Origin: Hyphomicrobiales bacterium
GTDB taxonomy: Bacteria; Pseudomonadota; Alphaproteobacteria; Rhizobiales; Rhizobiaceae
DNA: 64,000 nt
NCBI GenBank assembly: GCA_900465915.1
Contig: UBKJ01000015.1
Location: 1 to 64,000, forward strand
Direction of reading: 5' to 3'
Both the position numbers and the translations under genes were made by a program. A model generated the notes under the pieces. It was not told where the DNA came from. It ran no database searches and was given only the letters and a program-made list of their open reading frames with translations. Of the stretch, positions 55,475 to 64,000 are shown piece by piece. The first letter of the stretch is position 1. Each line of letters begins with the position of its first letter.

Positions 55475-55478
55475 TTGA
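55461..55478 (+). other. Five-codon ORF or frame-shifted start of the SleB-type gene
   Basis: ATG 55461 has a strong SD (AGAGGG, 8 nt) and reads MRLSR then TGA (55476-55478), which overlaps the TTG 55475 used as start of the hydrolase. One extra T in CGTTGACG would join MRLSR in frame to LTRAVKWKLPILAG. So either a leader ORF coupled to the hydrolase or a single-base deletion. Confidence 0.5.
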
Positions 55479-56434
55479 CGCGCGCCGTGAAGTGGAAATT
55501 GCCGATCCTGGCCGGCCTGATCGCTGCGCTTTGCGGCGTCGCCGGCTGCACCACCACCAGCGGGACCACGGGCAAGGCCCGGACCGCCTCCCTCGAGACC
55601 ACCCGCATCCACACGGTCGGCGGGGTCAAGACCTACACCTACACCCCGAAGGACCGCGAATGCCTCGAGCGCGCGATGTTCTTCGAATCCAACCGCTCCA
55701 GCCCGGACGGGCTTCTGGCCGTCGGCACCGTGGTGATGAACCGCCTCGTGTCGGGCCGCTATTCCGACACGATCTGCGGCGTCGTGGGCCAGAAGGGCCA
55801 GTTCGCCCCCGGCGTGCTGACCCGCCGCATGGAGTCCGGGAAGCTGCCCGACGTCGAGGCCACCGCCGACGCGGTGCTCAAGGGCAAGCGGCACCCGGCG
55901 CTGAAGAACGCCATGTTCTTCCACACCGCCGGCCTGACCTTCCCCTACCGCAACATGCATTACGTGCTGGTGGCGGGCGGAAACTCCTTCTATGAGAAGC
56001 GCAACCGCGACGGCTCGCTGCAGAGCCCGGTGCCGAATACGCCCTACAACCTGGCGCTGGCCTATACGCCGCAGTCGCCGTCCATGCCGCAGGGCCCGTC
56101 CTATGACGTGACCACGCAAGGCGCGGCGCCCTCGGTGCAGGTGGCGCTGGCGGAAGCGGCCCAGGCGTCGGCCCCGGTCCAGCCCGGCTTCGGCCCGCAG
56201 GCGCGCGGCGACCGCCTGGCGCGCCATCGCATGACGCCGGCCCAACAGCAGGCCGAGCCGCAGCAGGTCGAATCGCGCGCCCAGCTCGCTTCCTACGAGC
56301 CGCAATTCGACGCCTCGGCCCCGGCTGCTGCTCAGCCCGCGCAATCCTCGCTCGGCTTCGCGCCGGACAAGAAGCGCATCGACGCCATCGGCGCCATGCT
56401 TCTGACGCAGGACCGGCCCGAATCGCCGCTCTGA
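55475..56434 (+). CDS. SleB-type cell wall hydrolase lipoprotein
   Basis: 319 residues from TTG 55475 (or 315 from GTG 55487). Lipoprotein signal: KWKLPILAGLIAALCGVAGC with the lipobox cysteine at residue 25 of the TTG form. The SleB/hydrolase_2 domain (PF07486) spans residues ~60-190: RECLERAMFFESNRSSPDGL (catalytic Glu), VVMNRLVSGRYSDTICGVV and NAMFFHTAG. A long Pro/Gln/Ala-rich disordered tail follows. Probably an envelope-anchored peptidoglycan hydrolase. Neither start has its own SD; the real one may be ATG 55461 in another frame. Confidence 0.82.
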   Translation: MTRAVKWKLPILAGLIAALCGVAGCTTTSGTTGKARTASLETTRIHTVGGVKTYTYTPKDRECLERAMFFESNRSSPDGLLAVGTVVMNRLVSGRYSDTICGVVGQKGQFAPGVLTRRMESGKLPDVEATADAVLKGKRHPALKNAMFFHTAGLTFPYRNMHYVLVAGGNSFYEKRNRDGSLQSPVPNTPYNLALAYTPQSPSMPQGPSYDVTTQGAAPSVQVALAEAAQASAPVQPGFGPQARGDRLARHRMTPAQQQAEPQQVESRAQLASYEPQFDASAPAAAQPAQSSLGFAPDKKRIDAIGAMLLTQDRPESPL

Positions 56435-56491
56435 TTTACTGTCCGCCTTTACTCGCTGCCCGCCCTTGCTTGCTGAAAGACCGCACGGACC

Positions 56492-57745
56492 ATGACCAAT
56501 CCCGTCCAGAAGCCCGCTATCGACCCGGTCCGGCTCGATCGCCTCGCCGAAGTCGCCGTCCGCGTCGGGCTGCGGCTGCGCGAGGGGCAGGATCTGGTGA
56601 TCACCGCGCCGGTGTCGGCGCTGCCGCTGGTGCGCCGCATCGCCTGCCACGCCTACAAGGCCGGCGCGGGGCTGGTGACGCCCTTCCTCGCCGACGACGC
56701 CATCGCGCTGGCGCGCTACGAGAACGCGCCCGACCTGAGCTTCGACCGCGCCGCCGACTGGCTCTACGAGGGCATGGCCAAGGCCTATGACCGCGGCGCC
56801 GCGCGCCTCGCCATCGCCGCCGACAATCCGATGCTCCTGTCCGGCCAGGACGCGGCCAAGGTGTCGCGCGCCAACCGCGCCAATTCCAAGGCTTACCAGC
56901 CGGCCTTGGAGAAGATCGCCGGCTTCGACATCAACTGGAACATCGTCTCCTATCCCAATCCCGACTGGGCGGCGCTGGTCTTCCCGGACGATCCGGCCGA
57001 CGTGGCGACGCGCAAGCTCGCCGACGCCATCTTCGCCGCCTCGCGCGTCGACGGCGACGACCCGGTCGCCGCATGGGAGGCGCACAACGCCGCGCTGCGC
57101 AAGCGCACGCAATATCTCAACGGCAAGGGCTTTTTCGCCCTGCATTTCACCGGGCCGGGCACGGACCTGACCATCGGGCTGGCCGACGGCCACGAATGGC
57201 ACGGCGGCGCCTCGACGGCGAAGAACGGGATCACCTGCAACCCCAACATTCCGACCGAGGAAGTCTTCACCACGCCGCATGCGCTGCGCGTCGACGGCCA
57301 TGTCGCCAGCACCAAGCCGCTGTCGCATCAGGGCACGCTGATCGAGAACATCGCCGTGCGCTTCGAGGCCGGCCGCGTCGTCGAGGCCAAGGCCACGCGC
57401 GGCGAGGAAGTGCTTCTGAAGGTGCTCGACACCGACGAGGGCTCGCGCCGTCTGGGCGAGGTGGCGCTGGTGCCCAATTCCTCGCCGATCTCGCAGAGCG
57501 GGCTTCTGTTCTACAACACGCTGTTCGACGAGAACGCCGCTTGCCACATCGCGCTCGGCCAGTGCTATTCCAAATGTTTTATCGACGGCGCCAAGCTCTC
57601 GCCGCAGGAGATCGCCGCGCGCGGCGGCAATTCCAGCCTCATCCATATCGACTGGATGATCGGCTCGGGCCAGGTCGACATCGACGGCGTCCACGCCGAC
57701 GGCCGCCGCGAGCCGGTGATGCGGCGCGGCGAATGGGCCGACTGA
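56492..57745 (+). CDS. M29-family aminopeptidase (AmpS/AmpT type)
   Basis: 417 residues, metal-dependent cytosolic aminopeptidase. The C-terminal half shows metal ligands: NIPTEEVFTTPHALRVDG (Glu), IENIAVRFEAGRVVEA, LGEVALVPNSSPISQSGLLFYNTLFDENAACHIALGQ in pieces containing Glu, His and Asp, then SLIHIDWMIGS. Removes N-terminal residues from peptides. It is 57 nt downstream of the SleB-type gene, and could be co-transcribed. A bidirectional terminator follows. Confidence 0.95.
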   Translation: MTNPVQKPAIDPVRLDRLAEVAVRVGLRLREGQDLVITAPVSALPLVRRIACHAYKAGAGLVTPFLADDAIALARYENAPDLSFDRAADWLYEGMAKAYDRGAARLAIAADNPMLLSGQDAAKVSRANRANSKAYQPALEKIAGFDINWNIVSYPNPDWAALVFPDDPADVATRKLADAIFAASRVDGDDPVAAWEAHNAALRKRTQYLNGKGFFALHFTGPGTDLTIGLADGHEWHGGASTAKNGITCNPNIPTEEVFTTPHALRVDGHVASTKPLSHQGTLIENIAVRFEAGRVVEAKATRGEEVLLKVLDTDEGSRRLGEVALVPNSSPISQSGLLFYNTLFDENAACHIALGQCYSKCFIDGAKLSPQEIAARGGNSSLIHIDWMIGSGQVDIDGVHADGRREPVMRRGEWAD

Positions 57746-57762
57746 CCGGTCTCACGCATTAT

Positions 57763-57796
57763 AAAAAAAAGCCGGGCCTCGCGCCCGGCTTTTTTG
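57763..57796. terminator. Bidirectional terminator between the M29 peptidase and dps
   Basis: AAAAGCCGGGC / GCCCGGCTTTT stem with CTCGC-type loop, eight-A run on the left and six-T run on the right. Confidence 0.92.
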
Positions 57797-57812
57797 CATT
57801 TTGCGTCAGGCC

Positions 57813-58310
57813 TCAGTTCGGTTCCTGCACATGCGCCTCGAGGAACCAAAGCGCCTTGTCGAGCGAGCGCGAGGCGGCGGTGAAGATGTCGGCGGTGTCG
57901 TCGTCGCCGGCGTCGTCGGCGTCCTTGATCGACTTGCGCAGCAGGTTGGCGACGTCGCCGTAATGCTCGATCAGCGCGGCCAGATGGTCGTGCACGGCGT
58001 AGATATCGGTCGGATAGGGCTTGAGCGGGCTTTCCTTGGCCACCACCTGGGTGGTGCCATAGGCGGTGCCGCCGAGCTGCACGGCGCGCTCGGCGATGGT
58101 GTCCACATGATCGTCGAGATCGTCGCGGAAGCCGTCGAGCATCTCATGCACGGCGATGAATTGCGGCCCCTTGAGGTTCCAATGCGCCTGCTTGGTGATC
58201 AGCGCCAGATCGATCGCCGCGGCGAGGTTCTGGTTCAGCAGCGCGATCATCGTGGTCTTGGTGTTGGAAGGCAAGTCGTTGCGGGTGGCGTGAGTGGATT
58301 TTCTGGCCAT
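57813..58310 (-). CDS. dps: DNA starvation/stationary phase protection protein Dps
   Basis: 165 residues, ferritin-like dodecamer that oxidises Fe(II) with H2O2 and coats DNA. The ferroxidase residues match E. coli Dps spacing: His43, His55, Asp59, Asp70, Glu74 within [21 protein letters not shown] and [13 protein letters not shown] lysine/arginine N-terminal tail could bind DNA. ATG 58310 with GAGG; the longer frame is not conserved. Divergent from tsaB over 169 bp. Confidence 0.97.
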   Translation of the reverse strand: MARKSTHATRNDLPSNTKTTMIALLNQNLAAAIDLALITKQAHWNLKGPQFIAVHEMLDGFRDDLDDHVDTIAERAVQLGGTAYGTTQVVAKESPLKPYPTDIYAVHDHLAALIEHYGDVANLLRKSIKDADDAGDDDTADIFTAASRSLDKALWFLEAHVQEPN

Positions 58311-58479
58311 TTTTTCCTCTTTTGCATACGCACAGGCATTCACGTGGCGAAGCCTAGCACCGCCATTTCGCAATGGAAACGCGGTAACGCGAAATTTGTT
58401 TCCGCGCCGGCGTCAAAATGCGCCTTTCGCCCGCCGCCTGCTTGTCGGCGGACGATTTCTCATTTACGCGGAGGTTGCC

Positions 58480-59148
58480 ATGAAGATCCTCGCTCTCGAC
58501 ACCGCCGCCGCCATCTGCGCCGCCGCCGTCTATGACGCCGGCTCCGGCCGCGTCTTGGGCCGGGCCGGCGAAACCATCGGCAAGGGCCATGCCGAGGTGC
58601 TGATGGATTTCGTCGTCCGCGCCTTGCAGGAAGCCGGGCTGACGCTGGCCGATATCGACCGCGTCGCCGTCGATATCGGCCCCGGCTCCTTCACCGGCGT
58701 GCGGATCGGCGTCTCCGCCGCGCGCGGCTTCGCGCTGGCGCTGGGCAAGCCGGCCGTCGGCGTCACCGCCTTCGAGGCCATCGCCGCCGAGACCGACGGG
58801 CCCGCGCTGGTGCTGCTCGACGCCCATCGCGGCGAGATCTACGCGCAGAATTTCACAGCCGAAGGCGCTTCCGCCCCCATGGTCCTGTCGCGCGCCGAGG
58901 CCGAGGCGCTGGCCGCCGCGCAGCCGCCCGAGACAGTGCTGGCGGGCTCCGCCGCCGCCGCCATAAACGCGGCGCTGGGCGGAAAATTCCGGCTCGGCGG
59001 CGGCGACGCCACCGGCGATATCGCCACCTACGCCCGCCTCGCCGCCCTGCGCGCGCCGGGCGAAGCGCCGAAGCCGCTCTATATGCGCGGGCCGGACGCC
59101 AAGCCGCAGACCGGCTTCGCGCTGCCGCGCCGCGCGGCGGAGGACTGA
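58480..59148 (+). CDS. tsaB: tRNA threonylcarbamoyladenosine biosynthesis protein TsaB
   Basis: 222 residues of the ASKHA fold; scaffold that activates TsaD in t6A37 formation. KILALDTAAAICAAAVYD, MDFVVRALQEAGLTLADID, VDIGPGSFTGVRIGVSAARG and LLDAHRGEIYAQNF are typical. GGAGG lies 6 nt before ATG 58480. Its partner TsaE is encoded at 3.2 kb of this window. rimI follows after 4 nt, as in most proteobacteria. Confidence 0.96.
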   Translation: MKILALDTAAAICAAAVYDAGSGRVLGRAGETIGKGHAEVLMDFVVRALQEAGLTLADIDRVAVDIGPGSFTGVRIGVSAARGFALALGKPAVGVTAFEAIAAETDGPALVLLDAHRGEIYAQNFTAEGASAPMVLSRAEAEALAAAQPPETVLAGSAAAAINAALGGKFRLGGGDATGDIATYARLAALRAPGEAPKPLYMRGPDAKPQTGFALPRRAAED

Positions 59149-59152
59149 ACGC

Positions 59153-59656
59153 ATGATCGCCCTGCCGTTCGGCCGTTTCAGCCGCAAGGAGGTCTCCGTC
59201 GAGCCGCTGACGGCCCGCGACGCCGTGGCGATCCAGCGCATCCATGCGCTCTCCTTCCACCATGGCTGGAGCTCGGACGATTTTCGTGGCCTGATCGCGC
59301 AGGATACGGTGTTCGGCTTCGTGGCGCGCCCCGGCGGCAAGCCGGAAGAGGCCTGCGGCTTCGTGCTGGCGCGGCTGGTGGCCGGGGAAGCGGAAATCCT
59401 CACCATCGCCGTCGACGCCGACCATCGCCGGCTCGGCGTCGGCCGCGCTCTGATGGACGCCGTGCTGCGCCACCTGCACCAGGAGCGCGCCGAAACCCTG
59501 TTCCTGGAGGTGGACGCCGCCAATGTCGCCGCGCAGGTGCTCTATCGCCGGCTGGGCTTCGCCAAGGTCGGCGACCGCCCGGCCTATTACGAGACGCCGG
59601 CCGGCCGCTCGGCGGCGCTCATCCTGCGGCGCGACCTGAAACGGGGCGGCGCATGA
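59153..59656 (+). CDS. rimI: Ribosomal-protein-alanine N-acetyltransferase RimI
   Basis: 167 residues, GNAT fold that acetylates ribosomal protein S18. Acetyl-CoA motif VDADHRRLGVGRALMDAVL, catalytic-region ANVAAQVLYRRLGFAKVGDRPAYY. Stop overlaps plsC as ATGA. In relatives as I recall, a fur/mur gene sits between rimI and plsC; it is missing here. Confidence 0.93.
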   Translation: MIALPFGRFSRKEVSVEPLTARDAVAIQRIHALSFHHGWSSDDFRGLIAQDTVFGFVARPGGKPEEACGFVLARLVAGEAEILTIAVDADHRRLGVGRALMDAVLRHLHQERAETLFLEVDAANVAAQVLYRRLGFAKVGDRPAYYETPAGRSAALILRRDLKRGGA

Positions 59657-60462
59657 TCGGGGCCATCCGCATCGCGCTGGTTCTCTTGGCCTTCGCGGCG
59701 CTGAGCCTGTCGCTCATCCCGGTGCAATACGGCTTCCTCAAGCTGCGCAACGGCTGGAAGCGCCGCCTGCCGCATATCTTCCACCGCATCGTCTCGCGCC
59801 TGTTCGGCTTCCGCGTCGCGACGGTGGGCAAGATGGAGACGCGGCGGCCGCTGCTTCTGGTGTCGAACCATGTCTCGTGGAGCGACATCACCGTCCTGTC
59901 GGCGGTGGGGGAGGTGTCCTTCATCGCCAAGGCCGAGGTGAAGGGCTGGCCGGTCTTCGGCCTCTTCGCCGTTTTGCAGCGCACCGTCTTCGTCGAGCGC
60001 GAGCGGCGCGGCAAGACAGGCGCGCAGACCTCCGAGATCGCCGCGCGGCTCGCCGCCGGCGACGCCATGGTGCTGTTTCCCGAAGGCACGACGTCGGACG
60101 GCAACCGGGTGCTGCCCTTCAAGACGGCCCTATTCGGCGCGGCCCATGCCGCGATCCGCGAATCCGGCGTCGAGGAGGTGATCGTCCAGCCGGTCGCCAT
60201 CGCCTATACCGGCGTGCACGGCATGGCCATGGGGCGCTATTTCCGCCCCATCGCCTCCTGGCCGGGCGACGTGGAGCTGCTGCCGCATCTCAAGGGCGTG
60301 CTGCGCGAGGGGGCGATCGACGTCGAGGTGCGCTTCGGCGAGCCGATGACGGTGACCGCCGCCACCGACCGCAAGCAGCTCGCCCGCGTCATGGAGGCGC
60401 GCGTGCGCGCGCTGCTGCAATCGGCGCTGATGGGGCGCGAGATTTCCGACGAGACTCTCTAA
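59653..60462 (+). CDS. plsC: 1-acyl-sn-glycerol-3-phosphate acyltransferase (PlsC/OlsA type)
   Basis: 269 residues. N-terminal membrane anchor ([19 protein letters not shown]), catalytic block NHVSWSD (H-x4-D), glycerophosphate-binding FVERERRGK, and [16 protein letters not shown]. Makes phosphatidic acid at the inner membrane; the rhizobial paralogue OlsA acts in ornithine-lipid synthesis, and which role applies cannot be told. Overlaps rimI by 4 nt; miaB follows after 49 nt. Confidence 0.92.
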   Translation: MIGAIRIALVLLAFAALSLSLIPVQYGFLKLRNGWKRRLPHIFHRIVSRLFGFRVATVGKMETRRPLLLVSNHVSWSDITVLSAVGEVSFIAKAEVKGWPVFGLFAVLQRTVFVERERRGKTGAQTSEIAARLAAGDAMVLFPEGTTSDGNRVLPFKTALFGAAHAAIRESGVEEVIVQPVAIAYTGVHGMAMGRYFRPIASWPGDVELLPHLKGVLREGAIDVEVRFGEPMTVTAATDRKQLARVMEARVRALLQSALMGREISDETL

Positions 60463-60511
60463 GCGGACTTGTCGCTTCCAAAACGGCGGCAAAAGCGGTA
60501 GAGAACCGCGC

Positions 60512-61891
<1,380 letters not shown>

Positions 61892-61945
61892 AGGCATGAT
61901 GGGACGCGGCCGCAAATCACGGGCCGCCGCCAAGGAGGCACAGGG

Positions 61946-63016
61946 TTGAGCGCAACGGAAAAGCTGAAGACTGCCAGGCCAACCAATCAAACCCACAAAA
62001 ACCCGGTCAACGGGGCCTCGGACATGGCCCATATCGTCCTGACATTCGACAATAATCGTCTCGCCAGCGCGCTTTACGGCCAGTTCGACGAAAACCTCGC
62101 CCGCATCGAGCAGAAGCTCGGCGTCGACGTCCGCTCCAAGGGCAACGAAGTGTCGATCCGCGGCGAGCCGACCGCCACCGAGCAGGCCCGCCGCGCCCTC
62201 GACCATCTCTACGAGACCTTGCAGAAGGGCCACGAGCTGTCCCCGTCCGACGTGGACGGCGCGCTGCGCATGGCCATCGCCGCCGACGACCAGCTCAGCC
62301 TGCCGACGCTGGAGAACAAGAGCCGCATCTCGGCGGCGCAGATCGCCACCCGCAAGAAGACCATCTTCGCCCGCACGCCGACGCAGGACGCCTATATGCG
62401 CGCGCTCGACCGCTCGGAGCTGGTGTTCGGCGTCGGCCCGGCCGGCACCGGCAAGACCTATCTGGCCGTCGCCCACGCCGCCATGCTGCTCGAACGCGGG
62501 CTGGTGGAGCGCATCGTCCTGTCGCGCCCGGCGGTCGAGGCCGGCGAGCGGCTCGGCTTCTTGCCCGGCGACATGAAGGAGAAGGTCGATCCCTATCTGC
62601 GCCCGCTCTACGACGCGCTCTACGACATGATGCCGGCCGAAAAGGTCGAGCGCGCCATCGCGGCCGGCGTGATCGAGATCGCGCCGCTCGCCTTCATGCG
62701 CGGCCGCACGCTGGCCCACGCCGCCGTCATCCTCGACGAGGCGCAGAACACCACCTCGATGCAGATGAAGATGTTCCTGACCCGTCTCGGCGAGGGCTCG
62801 CGCATGATCGTCACCGGCGATCCCAGCCAGGTCGACCTGCCGCCGGGCCAGAAATCCGGCCTGGTCGAGGCGCTGCGCATCCTCGACGGCGTCGAAGGCG
62901 TCATCACCGTCCGCTTCACGGAAAAGGACGTGGTGCGCCATCCGCTGGTGGCGGCCATCGTCGGGGCCTATGATCGCGACTTCGCCAACGGCAAGCCGCG
63001 CCCCGCCCAGCCGTGA
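61946..63016 (+). CDS. phoH: PhoH-family ATPase (PhoH/YbeZ)
   Basis: 356 residues. KH-like N-terminal part, P-loop [20 protein letters not shown], and Walker [25 protein letters not shown]. Cytosolic ATPase linked to RNA metabolism, normally next to ybeY as here. The start is TTG 61946, with GGAGG 7 nt upstream; an ATG at 62024 ([12 protein letters not shown]) is possible but lacks an SD. Confidence 0.95.
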   Translation: MSATEKLKTARPTNQTHKNPVNGASDMAHIVLTFDNNRLASALYGQFDENLARIEQKLGVDVRSKGNEVSIRGEPTATEQARRALDHLYETLQKGHELSPSDVDGALRMAIAADDQLSLPTLENKSRISAAQIATRKKTIFARTPTQDAYMRALDRSELVFGVGPAGTGKTYLAVAHAAMLLERGLVERIVLSRPAVEAGERLGFLPGDMKEKVDPYLRPLYDALYDMMPAEKVERAIAAGVIEIAPLAFMRGRTLAHAAVILDEAQNTTSMQMKMFLTRLGEGSRMIVTGDPSQVDLPPGQKSGLVEALRILDGVEGVITVRFTEKDVVRHPLVAAIVGAYDRDFANGKPRPAQP

Positions 63017-63086
63017 TGGGCCATACGATCCCGAAAAGCCGTCCGCTCGCCCGCGCGCGGCTTTTCGCCAGACGAAGCGAACCGAA

Positions 63087-63563
63087 GTGATCCATATCGA
63101 CATCATGATCGAGGCCGGCGGTTGGCCGGACGAGGCGCAACTGGAGGCGCTGACGCGCCGCGCCGTCGAGGCGGCCTGGGCGCATCTGGCGCTCAAGCCC
63201 GCCGACAGCGAGTTGAGCGCGGTCTTCACCGACGACGCCTCGATCCAGACGCTCAACGCCGAATGGCGCGGCAAGGACAAGCCCACCAACGTGCTGTCCT
63301 TCCCGGCCTTTCCGGTCAAGGCGGGCAGCCAGCCCGGCCCGATGCTGGGCGACGTCGTCGTCGCCCTCGAGACGGTGGCGCGCGAGGCCGCGGAGGAATC
63401 GAAACCCTTCGACCATCATCTGACCCATCTCGTCGTGCACGGCTTCCTGCATCTCCTGGGCTACGACCACGAGACCGACGAAGAGGCGGAGGAAATGGAG
63501 GCGCATGAGCGCGCCATTCTTCACGCCCTTGCCATACCCGACCCTTATGCTGTATCGCAGTGA
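63087..63563 (+). CDS. ybeY: Endoribonuclease YbeY (rRNA maturation factor)
   Basis: 158 residues from GTG 63087 ([17 protein letters not shown], the rhizobial N-terminus). Zinc-binding H-x3-H-x5-H is intact in [11 protein letters not shown], preceded by [12 protein letters not shown]. Acts in 16S rRNA 3' maturation and ribosome quality control. No strong SD before the GTG. The longer open frame from 62970 overlaps phoH and is rejected. Confidence 0.95.
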   Translation: MIHIDIMIEAGGWPDEAQLEALTRRAVEAAWAHLALKPADSELSAVFTDDASIQTLNAEWRGKDKPTNVLSFPAFPVKAGSQPGPMLGDVVVALETVAREAAEESKPFDHHLTHLVVHGFLHLLGYDHETDEEAEEMEAHERAILHALAIPDPYAVSQ

Positions 63564-63583
63564 GACAGTGAAACCGACAGACC

Positions 63584-64000
63584 ATGGCTGACCAGAGCAC
63601 ACATTCCTCGCCTTCGGGCGACAACCGGGGCGAGACGCCGCCGGTCAACGACGCCGAGGGGCAGAGTAGCCCGCGGCCCGCAGGGGCCGAGAAGCGTTCG
63701 CTTTTATCCAACATCTTCCCCTTCATGCGCGCCCGCCAGCCCTCGACGCTGCGCGAGGACCTGGCCGACGCGCTGTCCGAAAGCGCCGGCGGCCCGGACG
63801 CGACCTTCTCGCCCGAAGAGCGCGCCATGCTGCACAACATCCTGCGCCTGCGCGAGGTGCGGGTGGAGGACGTGATGATCCCGCGCGCCGACGTGGAGGC
63901 GGTGGAGATCGCGACGCCGCTGGGGGACGTGCTGGAGGCCTTCGAGAAATCCGGCCATTCGCGCATGCCGGTCTACGCCGAGACGCTGGACGACCCGCGC
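63584..64000 (+). CDS. corC: CorC/HlyC-family CBS-domain protein, N-terminal part (runs off window)
   Basis: 139 codons are visible, open to the window end. A low-complexity N-terminus (SSPSGDNRGETPPVNDAEG) precedes FSPEERAMLHNILRLREVRV and the family signature EDVMIPRADVEAVEI, the start of the first CBS domain. Cytosolic CorC-like protein (hemolysin C-like) linked to magnesium/cobalt handling. It follows ybeY by 20 nt; lnt would be expected next. Confidence 0.93.
   Translation, partial: MADQSTHSSPSGDNRGETPPVNDAEGQSSPRPAGAEKRSLLSNIFPFMRARQPSTLREDLADALSESAGGPDATFSPEERAMLHNILRLREVRVEDVMIPRADVEAVEIATPLGDVLEAFEKSGHSRMPVYAETLDDPR

Overview
The window is high-GC (about two thirds G+C by eye), densely coded chromosomal DNA of an alphaproteobacterium, most likely order Hyphomicrobiales (Rhizobiales). 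Evidence: a DivL-type pseudo-histidine kinase with tyrosine at the phospho-acceptor position, TTAA-N7-TTAA (CtrA-type) boxes, a TsaE-aminoglycoside phosphotransferase fusion, pmtA beside dnaJ, DUF2852, a BTLCP transglutaminase-like protease, and the pstSCAB-phoU-phoB and tsaB-rimI-plsC-miaB-phoH-ybeY-corC orders. I cannot fix the genus. I see no tRNA, rRNA, CRISPR array, phage or insertion sequence. It reads as core chromosome with a few accessory genes.

Layout. 1-12.6 kb (+): end of ahcY, divL (reading frame broken near 1080), tsaE-amgK fusion, murU, addB, addA, trxA. 12.6-21 kb (-): trpF-trpB-trpA, accD, folC, then a DUF45 metallopeptidase, DUF2852, and an alpha/beta hydrolase with a BenE-type transporter. 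21.2-26.5 kb (+): infC (ATT start), rpmI, rplT, pheS, pheT, with a 36-bp repeat family in the spacers. 26.5-31.6 kb: accessory block with a TetR/MFS divergent pair, an aldo/keto reductase and LysR regulator flanking a dispersed-repeat-like spacer, and a Gfo/Idh/MocA dehydrogenase. 31.8-35.9 kb: dnaK (heat-shock-type promoter), dnaJ, pmtA. 35.9-42.6 kb: flavin reductase, pyrF, DUF1330, SMP-30 and LLM oxidoreductase (-), gshB, a small six-cysteine exported protein, comM/yifB. 42.6-47.9 kb: outer-membrane barrel, VOC protein, BTLCP protease, a two-gene cassette (GNAT/C39 peptidase fusion plus RimK-type ATP-grasp ligase), RlpA. 48.5-54.9 kb: triple Pho box, pstSCAB, phoU, phoB, with no phoR at the locus. 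55-64 kb: SleB-type lipoprotein hydrolase (start region disrupted), M29 aminopeptidase, dps (-), tsaB-rimI-plsC-miaB-phoH-ybeY-corC (running off the end).

How the genes work together. Peptidoglycan: murU, the AmgK-like domain, SleB-type hydrolase, RlpA. Translation and tRNA modification: tsaE, tsaB, rimI, miaB, infC, rpmI, rplT, pheST, ybeY. Phosphate: pst/pho. Stress and repair: dnaKJ, dps, addAB, gshB, trxA. Membrane lipids: pmtA, plsC, accD.

Most noteworthy: (1) the GNAT-C39 peptidase plus RimK ATP-grasp cassette behind two CtrA-type boxes, a candidate peptide or protein tagging system; (2) the broken reading frame of divL, whose family members are usually essential, and a second apparent 1-nt lesion at the SleB-type gene, raising real frameshift versus assembly error; (3) four CtrA-type boxes in 64 kb; (4) the repeat family in the infC-pheS spacers; (5) complete loss of the AccD zinc-ribbon cysteines.
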